The notes under the pieces: model-generated
Database searches by the model: none
Seen by the model: only the letters and a program-made list of their open reading frames with translations
What the model was told of the DNA's origin: nothing
Program-made: the position numbers and the translations under genes
NCBI RefSeq assembly: GCF_964275155.1
Contig: NZ_OZ193413.1
Location: 248,001-312,000 of the forward strand
Length of the DNA: 64,000 nucleotides
Source: Curculioniphilus buchneri
GTDB taxonomy: Bacteria; Pseudomonadota; Gammaproteobacteria; Enterobacterales; Enterobacteriaceae
Direction: 5' to 3'
Part shown: piece by piece, positions 29,523 to 41,515 of the stretch
Numbering within the stretch: the stretch's first letter is position 1
Layout of the letters: every line of letters begins with the position of its first letter

Positions 29523-30833
29523 AAGAAAAATATTATTTTGAGATAAATTAGAAAATTTAGTATAAAGTTGCTAACTCATCAACAGCATCATGATATTGTT
29601 GTTATGTACTAGTAATAAATATCTAATTGAGTACATTAATTTATCTTTTCATGTAAATAATATTAAAAATGATCATTTAATATTACTTGTCAAAATTAAT
29701 GTTAGATAAGTATTAGATAATGAAATTGTAATATACTTTTTTAATTTAATATACAGAATTTAAAAAACACTGCATTATGTAATATTTAGGCAATACATTA
29801 TTCTTATAATACATATTATGTTTATCACTAAATTGATTTAAAATACTATTTATAGTGTTTCTCCTAATTTTTGAAAAAAATATCATAGTAGCTGATCCAC
29901 TTAGGATGGATGGAAATAGTTCTAAAAAATTGATACATATTGCTCACACAGTAATATTTATGCAAAATTATCTTATATTTTATTAATTTTGCAGTTAATT
30001 TTGTAAAGTGTACAATAGCTATAAAAATTTATTGATTTTAAAATCATGAATTATAAAATAAAGATTTCTATAGTATTAATAGTCTATAATCTTGATTAGA
30101 TATTGCTTGTTAATGTCAACAACTTGTTAAATTACAATTCTTTGTTCACTCTCGTAGTGTAATACATTGATTCTATATAATTAATATATTATTTTTTGCA
30201 TCGTTAACAACCTATGAAACCATCCTAACTAATTACTTAATATTTAATCAGATGAAATAATTTTATATTCTTGCTATGAGGATAAAATTTAAAATTTGAA
30301 TAATGGTATCAATATATTTGATTTAATAATCTAATGAAAGCAATGATTTAATAAATGAAGATCTCGAGTGAGCTGTACTCGATATGTGTAATGTGTTTTA
30401 ACCCGTATAAAAATATAGAAAATAATTTCCTCATTATTTTACTAAAAAATCAATTTACAATAACATTGTAACTTTAATTTCTATATAATCTCAGTCTATA
30501 TATTATCATAACATAATAAGTATTTATGATATTCGATCATATTATCAAAATAGAGATAAATATAACACATCTTAATTATAAGATCACTCATTTAGTATGT
30601 AAATACCATTATCATTCTGATATATAATGATTGACAGTCATTTATTATAATAACTTACATATCTTAAATATGTTGTTGAATTAAAATTAACATAATACAA
30701 GAAATATTCTTAGACAACGTTCTATTGTCTACTAATGTACATAAATTATATTAATTCTAATATTGGAACTGAATATATTATATATAGTATGTAATTTAAA
30801 TTAATGTTTCTTAACTAACAAAATTAGAAAACT
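29523..30833. other. Gene-free spacer where btuB, trmA, yijD and fabR would lie
   Basis: About 1.3 kb, AT-rich, with stops in all frames. The flanking murI (-) and sthA (+) keep the E. coli arrangement, so four genes have apparently been erased from between them. I recognise no remnant. Confidence 0.6.
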
Positions 30834-32234
30834 ATACAACCTAAGTATGATTACGATGTAATTATTATTGGTTCAAGACCTAGTGGCGAGAGAGCTTATG
30901 GGATTAAGTAAATATGATGTACATGTTGCTATTATTACATCATGACTACGTTGGTAATAGCTGTACTCATTGGGGAAGACTATTCCATTAAACACATTGC
31001 ATCAAACAATCAGAACAATTATTGAATTAAATCACATTCCTTTACCTTTACATAGTAATATTCGCATATATTGCACTGGTATCGCTGATATTTTACGTTA
31101 TTCCAATCAAGTAATCCAGACACAAACTTACATGCAATAAATTACAAACGTAATCATTGTCAAATATTGATTGAAGAAGCTAGTTTTGTTGGTGAACACC
31201 ACGTCCAGATCAACTATGGCGATCATGCACCACAGTTCTTAGTGAAAAATATATCATCATTGCTTGTGGCTCAATACCCCATCATCCACATGATATAGAT
31301 TTTACTCATTCATACATTTATGATAGTAAATCTATTTTTAATTTAAAACATGATCTTCATCATTTAATTATTTATGGTGCTGGAATAATTGGTTGTAAGT
31401 ATGCTTCCATATTTCGTGGCATGAATGTAAAAGTAGATTTAATGAACATTCGTGGTCGATTATTAGCATTTTTTGATCAAGAAATATCCAGATTGCTTTA
31501 TCTTATCATTTTAGTGAAAATGGGATAGTAATTCGACATAATGAAGAATACGACAAAATAACTGAATTGAATGATAGTGTTGAGGTGTACATGCGTTTTG
31601 GCAAACGGATTAAAGATAATATTCTTCTTTATGCCAATGGATGTACCGGTAATATAAGTGCTCTTACACTTGAAAAAGATTGGATTCAAAGAAGATGATC
31701 ATACCTTATCAAGGTTAATTACATGCATCAAACAACTATCCAACATATTTATACAGTAGGTGATGTAATTGGTTATCCTAGTTTAGCCTCCATAGCTTAC
31801 GATCAAGGCCGTATTGTAACTTAAATGATTTTTTCAGGAGAATCTCTAACTGCATTCCAATATACCTACTGGTATATATATTATCCCTGAAATTAGTTCA
31901 ATTGGAAAAATTGAACAAAAATTGACAACAATGCAAGTGCCTTATGAAAGTAAGCCAAGCAAAATTTACACATCTAGAACGAGCAAAGATTATTGGAATG
32001 AATATTGGTAGCTTGAAATTATTATTTTCATCGTGAAATAAAAAATCCTTGGTATCCATTTCTTTGGAAAGTGTGCTATTAAAATCCTACATATAGGACA
32101 AGCTCTTATAGAGCAGAAAGGAGAGGAAAACACTATCGAATACTTCATTCATTAACACGATCTTTAATCGTCCTACTATTATGGCAGTAGCTTATCGAGT
32201 TGTAGTATTTAATGAATTAAATCGATTATTTTAA
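30834..32234 (+). pseudogene. sthA: Soluble pyridine nucleotide transhydrogenase, multiply frameshifted
   Basis: Almost the whole SthA sequence is still readable across changing frames, but no long open frame remains. KYDYDVIIIGSRPSGERA (from 30843) is the N-terminal FAD-binding motif with damage. CTHWGRLFH at about 30964 and LHQTIRTIIELNHIP follow. A long clean stretch at 31317-31490 reads IYDSKSIFNL...IYGAGIIGCKYASIF, the NAD-binding Rossmann fold. YTVGDVIGYPSLAS at about 31750-31791 is followed by an in-frame stop, and the end AYRVVVFNELNRLF precedes TAA 32232-32234. The codon at the expected start is ATA (30834-30836). Frameshifts and stops are numerous, so it is dead, but decay is recent. 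The enzyme would rebalance NADPH and NADH. Confidence 0.93.
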
Positions 32235-32889
32235 ACTATTCTTTTTTATAAAATTCATATTTGTTAAGTATGTGTGGCTATTATTTGAGAAGAGATGAAA
32301 AAATAATCAGATATTAGTTCATTACTTAAATAAGCTACTGATACGTCCAATCATTGGGTATAGTTTCATAAGCATATGAATTATACTATAACTGGTATTT
32401 TAAATTGTATATTTAACATGTAGCATAATAACATAAAGGAAGATAAGGTCTATATTGAATAGACCAAGGACAATATAAAAAATTAGATATAACGTTAATT
32501 TATGTTGTCATTTTTCAATATTTAAAGTGAATAGATTATGTATATTATTTTAATTAGTATAGTTATACTAATAATATAAAGCCAATTCAATTGCTAATGA
32601 CATACGACAAATTTGTTTATCTTTCATACTGTAGATTCACTGATATATGTTCATATATCTTTTTAAAAAAAGATGTTCGTAAGATTATTCATTTATGTGA
32701 CACATTACTTCAATTAATTGAATTCCATTAAGAAATTACTGAAGGGTAGTATTTAATGTGTGTTTATTAGTATTCGATACGTAACAAAGTGACATCTGTG
32801 TACCATATTTATTTGATAAATATAGAACAAGTGTATATTCATTACATTGTATGATATAGTGCTTATTATTAAGACAAACATTTTTGTTA

Positions 32890-32909
32890 GTTAATACAGG
32901 TTAATACAG
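32890..32909 (+). repeat. 10-bp perfect tandem duplication
   Basis: GTTAATACAG at 32890-32899 is repeated at 32900-32909. Confidence 0.9.
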
Positions 32910-33315
32910 TTCGTACAAACTATAATATAGTAGTTGTTTTATAATAAATTGACAAAAACATAAAGACAATATCGATAATTTAATTAATCACTTCTTGAAA
33001 AGCAAAGTATATTTAAAAAATATGTAAATTCTCTATTAATCAAATTAAAACAATATAAATTTTATGTCTCTAAAAATAGAGATCCAAAAGCTGACATATA
33101 ACATATGAAAATACTTAGACTACACATAAAAAGAGCAACTATATAGTATAAATTAAATGATAAATCTATATAGTTATTTAAAATAAGGTTGTTCTACTAC
33201 TAATTAACTAGCTGTGAAAATTATTATAAATAATAAATGGTATATAGTCTCCGTAAGTTGATTATTTCAAATCATCAATAAAAACATTTAGTATCATTCA
33301 TATTAATACAGCAGA

Positions 33316-33343
33316 ATACTTATGATATTATACTTATGATATT
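33316..33343 (+). repeat. 14-bp perfect tandem duplication
   Basis: ATACTTATGATATT at 33316-33329 is repeated at 33330-33343. Confidence 0.9.
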
Positions 33344-34212
33344 TAATTGTAAAATAAAAATCGGACGTGCATTCTTTGTTTTACATTACAGAGAAAAATT
33401 TTGCATAAAACTGATGAACAATTTCTAATTGTACTGAAAAGTAATAATACACTCACTTATAAATAGCGAGTTTATCCTCAGAAAAAGTAATATTAAGTTA
33501 CTTAATCAATAATAGTCAACGACTATTGGTAATATTATCACACCATAACTATCATATATTGCATTAATGTTTAATTATTACAGTTATTATTTACATGATA
33601 ATCAATAATTTAAATAGCAACAACATTTTATTATTAAATTATAAGCCATGTACCTTGCTCTACTTATATTCCGATAAGTATGTTAAATTATTGACTACAA
33701 TGTATCATCTCAATAAATGATTTTAAACAATAACAATATGATTTGAATACCAACTTCTATTCTAGGATTAATTGAACTAACTATGCATTGAAGAAATATG
33801 CATGAATTCATGGCGCATTGTATGTGCCCTATGACAAAACTATAAGCCAGTATGTCATTAATCAAATATGTTCTACATTAATCACACCTGAAAAAATATG
33901 ACATAGTCATGATAGCATAGTAATCTTACGTAAGCATGCATCCATGCGCGTTTCATAGTAACAATACATTAGTTATAGTATCTTGTATTTAAAATGATTT
34001 TGCAAAGAAATGTTAAAATAAAAGATAAAATATCTTATTTTAAGATATATGCTACATTTTTATAAGCCAATAATGATTGGAATTTTTAATGTTGCAAAAT
34101 GATATATTTGAATATTTTATATGTCATATAATAGTAAATGTATTTTAATTTTTATCAAAAGAATAAAATGGTATATGCAGTCTGGTAAATTAATATATTT
34201 ATATATTCAATG

Positions 34213-34258
34213 ATATGAAATTAATAAATCTGATTATATGAAATTAATAAATCTGATT
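34213..34258 (+). repeat. 23-bp perfect tandem duplication
   Basis: Positions 34213-34235 are repeated exactly at 34236-34258, the same unit length as the duplication at the end of ygfZ. Confidence 0.95.
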
Positions 34259-34530
34259 AAGTGTATGTGTGTATTAACTTTTTATTACATATTGAAAATA
34301 TTTTGTATCTAATAATTTGATTACATTTAATTTCTAGATTAGAATCATACGTTTGTTTTGGTTATTCGAATTAAAATAATATTTTTTCTTTAGTATCATC
34401 ACTAAAGTGAGTGCATTACCCAATTTACCTGTGATCTCAAAAAGTTAAATACACGTGTATTTTGTTCTGACGATATAGATTTTTACTAGTCATAGATAAG
34501 AAATCTATAGAATATAAAGAGGATATTAAA

Positions 34531-35652
34531 ATGAAATTAAGGTATTTTACCTTACTCGTTTTGAGTATGGTTGCATCTGGCATTGCTAGCTCCACTGAGG
34601 TTTATAACAAACATGGTAGTAAATTAGATATATATGGTAATCTTAACAGCACGCATTATCTATCTATTGACAGTAATAATAATGGTGACCGCTCTTCTAT
34701 CTATTATGGTTGTCATGGTAATACCTATATTAATAATCATATAGTTGGTTTTGGCACTTGGGAACATGAAGTAAAATTGCGTTCTGAAAATCCGACAGAT
34801 AAAAATAATTGTACTCGACTCAGTTTTGCTGGACTTAAGTTTGGAGAAAACGGCAGTCTTGATTATGGCCGTAATTATGGCGTGTTGTACGATATCGGAG
34901 CCTGGATAAATACCATGCCGGAGTTTAGCGGCGATCTAATATGTTCAGATAATTTTCTCTCAGGTCCTGCCAATAGTATTCTTACTTATCGAAATGCAAA
35001 TTTCTTTAATACAATAGATAATTTAAATGTCGCATTCCAGTACCAGGGAAAAAACAATAACAAGGATAATATTGCTAATAACATACAGACGGAAAATGGT
35101 GAAGGTTATGGTCTTTCCATATCTTATGATTTTGGACAAGGTGTGTCTATCGGGTCTGCTTATACCAATAGCAAATTTACTCAATCTCAATATGGATTGA
35201 TGACTAACGTTCATTATCACGGTGGAAAAATCAAAAGAGCTGAAGCTTATTCTCTTGGTTTTAAATATGATGCTAACGACTTATATTTAGCAGCTTTATA
35301 TAATGAAACGTATCATATGACGCCGTTTGGTAATTTTTCAAATCAAGATAATCATGAAATCTTTGGATTTGCTAAACATGTTAAAAACATTGGATTCATT
35401 GCACAATATCAGCTAGATTTTGGTTTACGTCCTGCTATCGGATATATACAATCTAGAATCAATCATGATAAGGGCAGGGTACATCATAATTATAAAAAGT
35501 ATATTGAAGTCAGTTCTAGTTATATTTTTAATAAGAACATGTTAAGTTTTGTTGATTATCGAATCAATCTTCTGACTAAAGATGATTTTATTCGTACTGC
35601 AAAGATTTCAACAGATAATATTTTAGCAATAGGCATAAGTTATACATTTTGA
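34531..35652 (+). CDS. OmpC/OmpF-family general porin
   Basis: 373 residues including a signal peptide of about 20 (MKLRYFTLLVLSMVASGIAS, cut near S20/S21). The mature N-terminus TEVYNKHGSKLDIYG matches AEIYNKDGNKVDLYG of OmpF. It forms a 16-strand trimeric outer-membrane pore for small solutes. The constriction loop L3 has MPEFSGD (PEFGGD in E. coli). LAFAGLK-like (LSFAGLKFGENGSLDYGRNYG), QYQLDFGLRP and the C-terminal SYTF with terminal Phe, needed for BAM recognition, are present. External loops are divergent. I cannot decide between OmpC, OmpF and PhoE orthology. ATG is preceded by AAGAGGATATTAAA. Confidence 0.93.
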   Translation: MKLRYFTLLVLSMVASGIASSTEVYNKHGSKLDIYGNLNSTHYLSIDSNNNGDRSSIYYGCHGNTYINNHIVGFGTWEHEVKLRSENPTDKNNCTRLSFAGLKFGENGSLDYGRNYGVLYDIGAWINTMPEFSGDLICSDNFLSGPANSILTYRNANFFNTIDNLNVAFQYQGKNNNKDNIANNIQTENGEGYGLSISYDFGQGVSIGSAYTNSKFTQSQYGLMTNVHYHGGKIKRAEAYSLGFKYDANDLYLAALYNETYHMTPFGNFSNQDNHEIFGFAKHVKNIGFIAQYQLDFGLRPAIGYIQSRINHDKGRVHHNYKKYIEVSSSYIFNKNMLSFVDYRINLLTKDDFIRTAKISTDNILAIGISYTF

Positions 35653-35690
35653 ACAAATAATACGATACTTGAAGACATACAACAGGATGG

Positions 35691-35732
35691 CACAACAACT
35701 TCTGCTCCACCTCTGTTGTTGTGTTGTTGTTA
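35691..35732 (+). terminator. Porin terminator candidate
   Basis: Perfect 9-bp stem CACAACAAC (35691-35699)/GTTGTTGTG (35715-35723) with a 15-nt loop, then TTGTTGTTAACC, starting 38 bases after the porin stop. The T run is interrupted by G. Confidence 0.55.
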
Positions 35733-36936
35733 ACCATGATATAGAAGTATTGATATGTAAAATTGAGCATGCTTTTACTTGAAAATAACAGCAATTTTTT
35801 TATAGAAATCTTATGATCATTATATTGTTAAAAGATTGATGATCAGAGATTCTTATTTAAATTTAAATAAGAAATAAATTGTTTAAAAAATTCGTTCTTC
35901 TTTATAATAACTGTTAATACAGTATATACTTAAGTATTTTGGATCAAAAAATAATACTAATAAATTAACTATAAGAGTTATTCAGTTAAATTTATATCAG
36001 GTAAAAATAAAATTTTTGATTTTAAAGTCAGAAAAATATTGATAATGTAACAGATAATTTAAAAAATATAAAAGATAAAATAGTAATCCATCCTATTACG
36101 ATGACCATTATACTAAACTGTAATCTTTAATTTTTGTACATTTATTTTTATGAATTAGTTTGATATATCAATAACATTTATTATAAAGATAATATAATAA
36201 TTAGGTTATTGAAATAAGTGATCAACGGTACCAGTTCTATCAACTGATATAGAAAAGTATGTCATAATAACATTATATCTAAATTTTTCGATATAACTTG
36301 AAGAGTGTATTCTTCGGATCTTTATCTATTTTAGAATACGCTAGTTTTAGCGTGAAGGTAAATTATAGTACTTAAATTAAAAATTAGTATTTTATTTTAA
36401 AAAAAGTTAATTTATAAAGAAAATCAATAATTTTTTTGTAGATCTTACGATGTACCTGTAAAACATCTGTCACATTTTACTGAATGTGATTTCAAGTAAT
36501 TTATACTAGATACTTAACTTAACTAATTACCCTAAATGATTAACTTATATTTTTTAAAAAAGGATAATGAAGTATTATGAAAAGTCGTCAAATTCTATTT
36601 TGGTAGATTTTTATAAATAGCTACTATTATTTAAAATATCTAAAAATTACATTTTAGATAAACTAAAATGGAGCTGTATATCACAGCTGTGATGATGTAC
36701 TAAGAAGGTATATTAATCAAACATTTGATAGGTATAATTAACATATTCATTCAATTTAAAATAAAAGTTTATATATGTTATAAATATATCAATCAGACTG
36801 CTATTTTAGTGTTTAGTACAAGAGTTTCGAATTTTCTTTTTGAGAAATTATTATTATATAGATGACAGATATAGATATAGATCTATTTTAACAATCTCGT
36901 ATATTGAATACCTTCTCAAAAAAACCTTACAAGACG
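35733..36936. other. Gene-free spacer between porin and lpp remnant
   Basis: About 1.2 kb, AT-rich. The only notable structure is ACGCTA-GTTT-TAGCGT at 36338-36353. No remnant is recognised. Confidence 0.6.
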
Positions 36937-36960
36937 AAAAAAATGGAGCACTTTAGTACG
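36937..36960 (-). terminator. Decayed lpp terminator
   Basis: On the minus strand, 24 bases after the lpp stop, GTAC-TAAA-GTGC is followed by TCCATTTTTTT. The 3' arm GTGCTCCATTTTTTT closely matches the E. coli lpp terminator arm GTGCGCCATTTTTTT; the 5' arm has lost most of its complementarity. Confidence 0.5.
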
Positions 36961-36984
36961 TTATTTTGATTTAAAATAAAAAAA

Positions 36985-37230
36985 TTATTTACGGTAAGAA
37001 GTTACTTGATTATCATCCAAACGTTGATTAGCACAAAAAGCTTCATCTTTAGTATCCTGTGCATCAAAACGTATAGCATTTATATTATTTATAATTTGGT
37101 CAATTTTAGCATTCAGCGTTTGAATGTCAGAGGATATCTGACTGATTTTAGTGTCTCTAGAACAGGCAGATAATAAAGCAAGGCACTCATTTTATAATAC
37201 AATATGAATTTTTGATTAAATAAATTTTTA
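36985..37230 (-). pseudogene. lpp: Murein lipoprotein (Braun's lipoprotein), start and signal peptide broken, mature part intact
   Basis: From the lipid-attachment Cys codon (37162-37164) to the TAA (36985-36987) an unbroken 59-residue frame encodes mature Lpp: CSRDTKISQISSDIQTLNAK onward, with heptad repeats and the C-terminal RLDDNQVTSYRK whose Lys attaches to peptidoglycan (E. coli mature form 58 residues). The lipobox LLSAC is present. Upstream, this frame meets TAA nine codons before the Cys and has no ATG, GTG or TTG. The rest of the signal peptide (QKFIL..., cf. TKLVL) lies in another frame, and it too lacks a start. It appears untranslatable, although the mature region has not accumulated stops. 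The neighbour pykF is gone; tRNA-Val and ribE beyond it keep E. coli order. Confidence 0.85.
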
Positions 37231-38009
37231 AAACGTATATAATTATCTTCTACGCTTTTAATAAAATAATTCAACCTAAAATTTTTATTAAAGAATTTAA
37301 AATAAGTAAAATATTATAAATATAACATCAGTACTGTTATAGTAAACAATAATTTTTCGAATTAATGTTTAGTAATATATCTTTATTGTTGATAAAAGAT
37401 TATTGAATATTTTAATTTATTCAAAATAAATTGCCTAATTACTTTTTATAAAGTAAAACAATAAAATACAGGGATACAAAAAAGATGATCATCCAGTATA
37501 GATAATGTATTCCTCTCTATCAAAGAGTCATAATTCTAATCACATAAATAAATAGTATGTAAATGTTTTAATCTAAAACTAAATCACAATAAGATTGTCA
37601 ATTTTTATTGAATAATATATATCTAAAAATTTTAGGAACGATAAATAATTTAAATAAAATATTAGTAAATAAGCTATCTACGCAACTATTATTAGCCTTT
37701 GAGTAAAAATTAAACATAATTTGACGATGTATTATATTTATGAAAGGAGCTATTACACACTAATACAATTAAAATTGTAAGTATCGTAATCTTAATAAAG
37801 GATGAAACAATTGCAATTGTTTATCACATATTTTTAATTTACAGATTTAGGAAAAATGTAATATCATACTGAAAATATTAAAATATGATATACTGTATTT
37901 CAATACAAGTATAGATATAAAATATTAGTGCATTAAAAATGACGAAATATTATACAAGTAAACATAGTAAAAATTTTTTAAATTCTTACAGAAAATCAAT
38001 TTTGTTTAG
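37231..38009. other. Spacer where pykF would lie
   Basis: About 0.8 kb, AT-rich, with no recognisable pyruvate kinase motif. In E. coli pykF sits between lpp and the valV/valW tRNAs. Confidence 0.6.
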
Positions 38010-38082
38010 TACATCCGAGTGGACTCGAACCACTGGCCACCACCATGTCAAGGTGGTGCTCTAACCACTGAGCTACGGATGT
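38010..38082 (-). tRNA. valV: tRNA-Val(GAC)
   Basis: 73 nt. The minus strand reads as a full cloverleaf: acceptor ACATCCG/CGGATGT, D arm AGCTCAGTGGTTAGAGC, anticodon loop CTTGACA with anticodon GAC, and T arm with GGTTCGAGTCC, discriminator A. It is close to E. coli valV/valW and lies in the same neighbourhood (lpp...valVW...ribE). The acceptor starts with A-T instead of G-C. The 3' flank is CTA, so CCA is not encoded. Confidence 0.96.
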
Positions 38083-39711
38083 AAACAGGGATATAAGTGC
38101 AGTGTAGCAGATAAAAAGTAAAATTAAAAATAATAAAATATGACATTATGGCTACATTATCTATTTAATGCATAAAAATACATAGTGAAGTTTATTTTAA
38201 AAGTTTAGTTAAAAGAATTTCTAATAGAATTGTATGATTTGTATAGAATAGCTTCATTTTCAAAATGCTCATATAACATAACAAAAGATAAAAGTTGATA
38301 AATTGTAAACTCAGTACATTTTTTATTAGATTTATATTAAACACCTAAAACGAAATGTTATTTGATACATAAAAAAAATTATATTAAGATTTATTTTTAG
38401 CTATAATATTATTAAGTATATTATACTATTTACTTAATCAAAGTATTAAAAGTCAAGATTAATATCTACTCATAATATAATATTTTATAGAAAATTATCA
38501 ATTGATAACAATCAATATCAATAATGTAGTTATAAGGCAATATAGTTCAAGATTAACAGATACTAAAATAGTAAATGTACATATGCATATAATAAATTAT
38601 GTACATAATAAATATATATCTTGTATATAATTATACAATTTAAATTTGATAGAAAAGTAAATGAAAGTCTATAATTAATAAATTATTACTAATAATATAA
38701 TAGTAATAGAATAAGAATCGTATTTTGATTTCATTTAGTAGTAATAAGATGTTCATATACACGGTTATGTTAACAGTATTATTTGAAATAAATATCACTC
38801 TAATTAATTAATAGATTTTTATATGTTCGTATGTCTTCTTTTTTGCAAATATAAAAATATTTTATGAATGTTAATTCATATTTTAAAAAGTTATAATCAT
38901 GAAATATATTCATATTCCACTAATTTTCTATAGTTTAAACCATTTGTATTATTAATACTATACTAATAATACACGAATAATAATAAAATGATCTAATATA
39001 CTCATATTATGAGTACTGTTAAAGATTTTTTAATAGAAGAGATTTTAAATAAATTTAAAAATTAATATATGCATATTATATTAAGAAATATCATATATAA
39101 TCAATCTACTTTAATAAAGATTTTGATAAGTATGTTTTACATCATTCAAAGTATGCGTACCAGCATACTAACTATATGTATTCAATATTATTACATAACA
39201 ATATGTCAAGAATATCAAGAATATTATATATGCAATATTGAGTGACATAATGTATGATTATGATACTATCATCTATCTCTATTCGCATAGAATATGCATA
39301 TCGTACATACCAATTAAAAGTCCAAACATATCAATTTAATGATTGTATCATTTTGAATTCACGCATACTATAATCAATTCTACAGAATTTTAATTCTATA
39401 AAATATTTGACAACAAATAGATATCATGTGTTCTCTGAGATTATCAGATCCTCATGGACTTATTTCTACATCATAATATTTATTTCCACTATAGCAGTTA
39501 TGTAAACTAACTAAAATTAAGTAAAATTACTCAATAAATTATTGACTACTTAACGGTGAATATATCTCCTAGTTAATATCCATTGATACATAACGAAATA
39601 TATTTTTTAACCTTATTTAAAACGTTATGCTATCTTACTGGATATGTTTATTACATTACGATGAGTATTAAGCTTTCATATAATCAAAGTAATCACTGAA
39701 GAGGATAATAC
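38083..39711. other. Gene-free spacer where mdtK would lie
   Basis: About 1.6 kb, extremely AT-rich. It holds a 9-bp tandem duplication (TCAAGAATA at 39206-39214 and 39215-39223). No MdtK remnant is seen. Ribosome site GAAGAGGATAATAC precedes ribE. Confidence 0.65.
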
Positions 39712-40320
39712 ATGTTTACTGGGATTATTCAGAGTACTGCGTCTATTTTTTCTATTGAAGAAAGAGCTCGTTGTCGTATCCTTTACGTTCAATTTCCAGA
39801 TTCACTTTTATTTGATTTAACTATTGGGGCATCAGTAGCGAATAATGGCTGTTGTCTGACAGTGAATGAGATCATAAATGATGTAGTTCGTTTTGATGTA
39901 ATACAAGAAACTCTAAAACTTACTAATTTAAGTAAGCTTAAGATAAACGATGAAGTAAATCTAGAGCGGGCAGTGAAATTTAATAAAGAAATTGGCGGAC
40001 ATCTTATGTCAGGACATATTATTTTTACTGCTGAAGTAACGCAAACTTATGCTTCAGAGAATAATTTGCAAATTTGGTTTAAAGTATCAGATAAAAAATT
40101 AATGAAGTATATTATATATAAAGGTTATATCGGTATAGATGGTGTTAGCTTGACAGTAGGATCAATTGTAGATGATACATTTTGCGTTCATTTAATACCA
40201 GTAACTTTAAAACGTACTACACTCGGAAAAAAACACCTCGGTGATCTTGTGAATATTGAAGTTGATTCTCAGATTCAAGCAATAATTCACACAGTGGAAC
40301 GAGTACTGGCAAAGTCATAA
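39712..40320 (+). CDS. ribE: Riboflavin synthase, alpha chain
   Basis: 202 residues (E. coli 213). It dismutates two 6,7-dimethyl-8-ribityllumazine molecules to riboflavin, the last step of vitamin B2 synthesis. Two lumazine-binding repeats are visible: MFTGIIQSTA...GASVANNGCCLTVNEI in the first half, and IGGHLMSGHI...GYIGIDGVSLTVGSI in the second. The C-terminal helix TVERVLA is kept and a short tail is lost. The gene is called ribC in older E. coli nomenclature. A terminator follows closely. Confidence 0.97.
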   Translation: MFTGIIQSTASIFSIEERARCRILYVQFPDSLLFDLTIGASVANNGCCLTVNEIINDVVRFDVIQETLKLTNLSKLKINDEVNLERAVKFNKEIGGHLMSGHIIFTAEVTQTYASENNLQIWFKVSDKKLMKYIIYKGYIGIDGVSLTVGSIVDDTFCVHLIPVTLKRTTLGKKHLGDLVNIEVDSQIQAIIHTVERVLAKS

Positions 40321-40366
40321 ATATGTAATATACGATTCAAATAAAAGTAAAAATCCAAATTGTCTG

Positions 40367-40392
40367 GTCAATTTAATTAATTGACGATTTTT
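40367..40392 (+). terminator. ribE intrinsic terminator
   Basis: GTCAATT-TAATT-AATTGAC (40367-40385) followed by GATTTTTA, 46 bases after the ribE stop. Confidence 0.7.
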
Positions 40393-41515
40393 ATAACCTA
40401 GTATTGAAGAGGAAAAATACATTATTAATATGGATATATCAAGTAAAAGATTTAATATGAAGAATACATAATTCTTTAATTGAATTAATTTTTATAGTGC
40501 TCATTCATGATGTAAAAATGTAAAAATCCGAATGATATTTCGTTGTTTTATATTCAATCTTTTAGAGAGGCTTATTTAATACTAAAGAAAATACTCCATT
40601 TATAAAATGTTTTAAAAAAAATCTATTTTGATTACTTCTTATCTTTTAAACCTCTATGTTCAACTCTAATAGCATTGCAAAAAAATGGAGGTTATAGAAA
40701 ATTTTTAAAGATAAAGTGAAATATATAGTGTTTTTAAAATAAACTCTCAAACACTATTATATGAATAGAATTCATTCTGAACATATTCAATATTATTTTT
40801 TTATGAATTAACAATTTGTAGATAGTAAATTTTGAATAATTTGAATTAACAAAATATTTTATTCCTGAGTATTTTTAGATGTATAAGTTTTTTAATGTAA
40901 CCTCTGATAGGTTAATAATGTTTACAGATACTCTAACTAACATAACAATATTTATATTCAAAAAAATGGAATTTTTTAGAGAAATAACGATTATGTAATC
41001 AGGTGCTTTTTATTATCTTAAAAATTAAGAAAATGTATGGTGTCATCTGACTATTTGATTAAAAATCTTTGTCTCATTCAAATTAAAATATTATATTTTC
41101 CTTATTGTTATATATTCGAAAAGTCTTCTTATTTTATTACTGAGTAGTAATATAAGTAATAAGATGCTCTTATAAGACTTCAATATATATTGAAAGACTT
41201 ATTATTTTGATACATTGCTAACGTGTTATTTACTATATTGAATTTTATGTTTATACGCGCATGTTTATACTGTTATATTTATAGATAGTGCATTAAGTAA
41301 TGATCACTTAATTGAATCTGAAAAAACAAAGGTAACTAAAATGGCTAAGAATAAAACAGATTCAATTAAACATATATCATTTGCTTATTCATATTATATT
41401 ATGTCGTAATTTTATTACCTTAAAATAAGTTGAATTATAAATTCATTTTCAATTTCATATAGTATTTTTTGTAGAGCCTAATAAATTTTAAAGGTTTTAA
41501 AAAAACAGGAACATT
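40393..41515. other. Spacer upstream of the DMT transporter, with a nested stem structure
   Basis: About 1.1 kb. Noted items are the three nested stems at 41121-41180 and a 22-codon frame at 41341-41409 beginning MAKNKTDSIKH after AAAGGTAACTAAA. No longer gene remnant is recognised. Confidence 0.55.
41121..41180 (+). repeat. Three nested inverted repeats
   Basis: AAGTCTT/AAGACTT (41121-41127, 41174-41180) encloses CTTATT/AATAAG (41128-41133, 41158-41163), which encloses ATTACT-GAGT-AGTAAT (41136-41151). No known RNA family is recognised; chance in AT-rich DNA is possible. Confidence 0.4.

Larger units (their letters stand above)
32235..34530. other. Gene desert between sthA remnant and porin
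   Basis: About 2.3 kb. Three perfect tandem duplications lie here: 10 bp at 32890-32909, 14 bp at 33316-33343 and 23 bp at 34213-34258. No gene remnant is recognised. The porin promoter must be at its right end, with ribosome site AGAGGAT before 34531. Confidence 0.6.
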
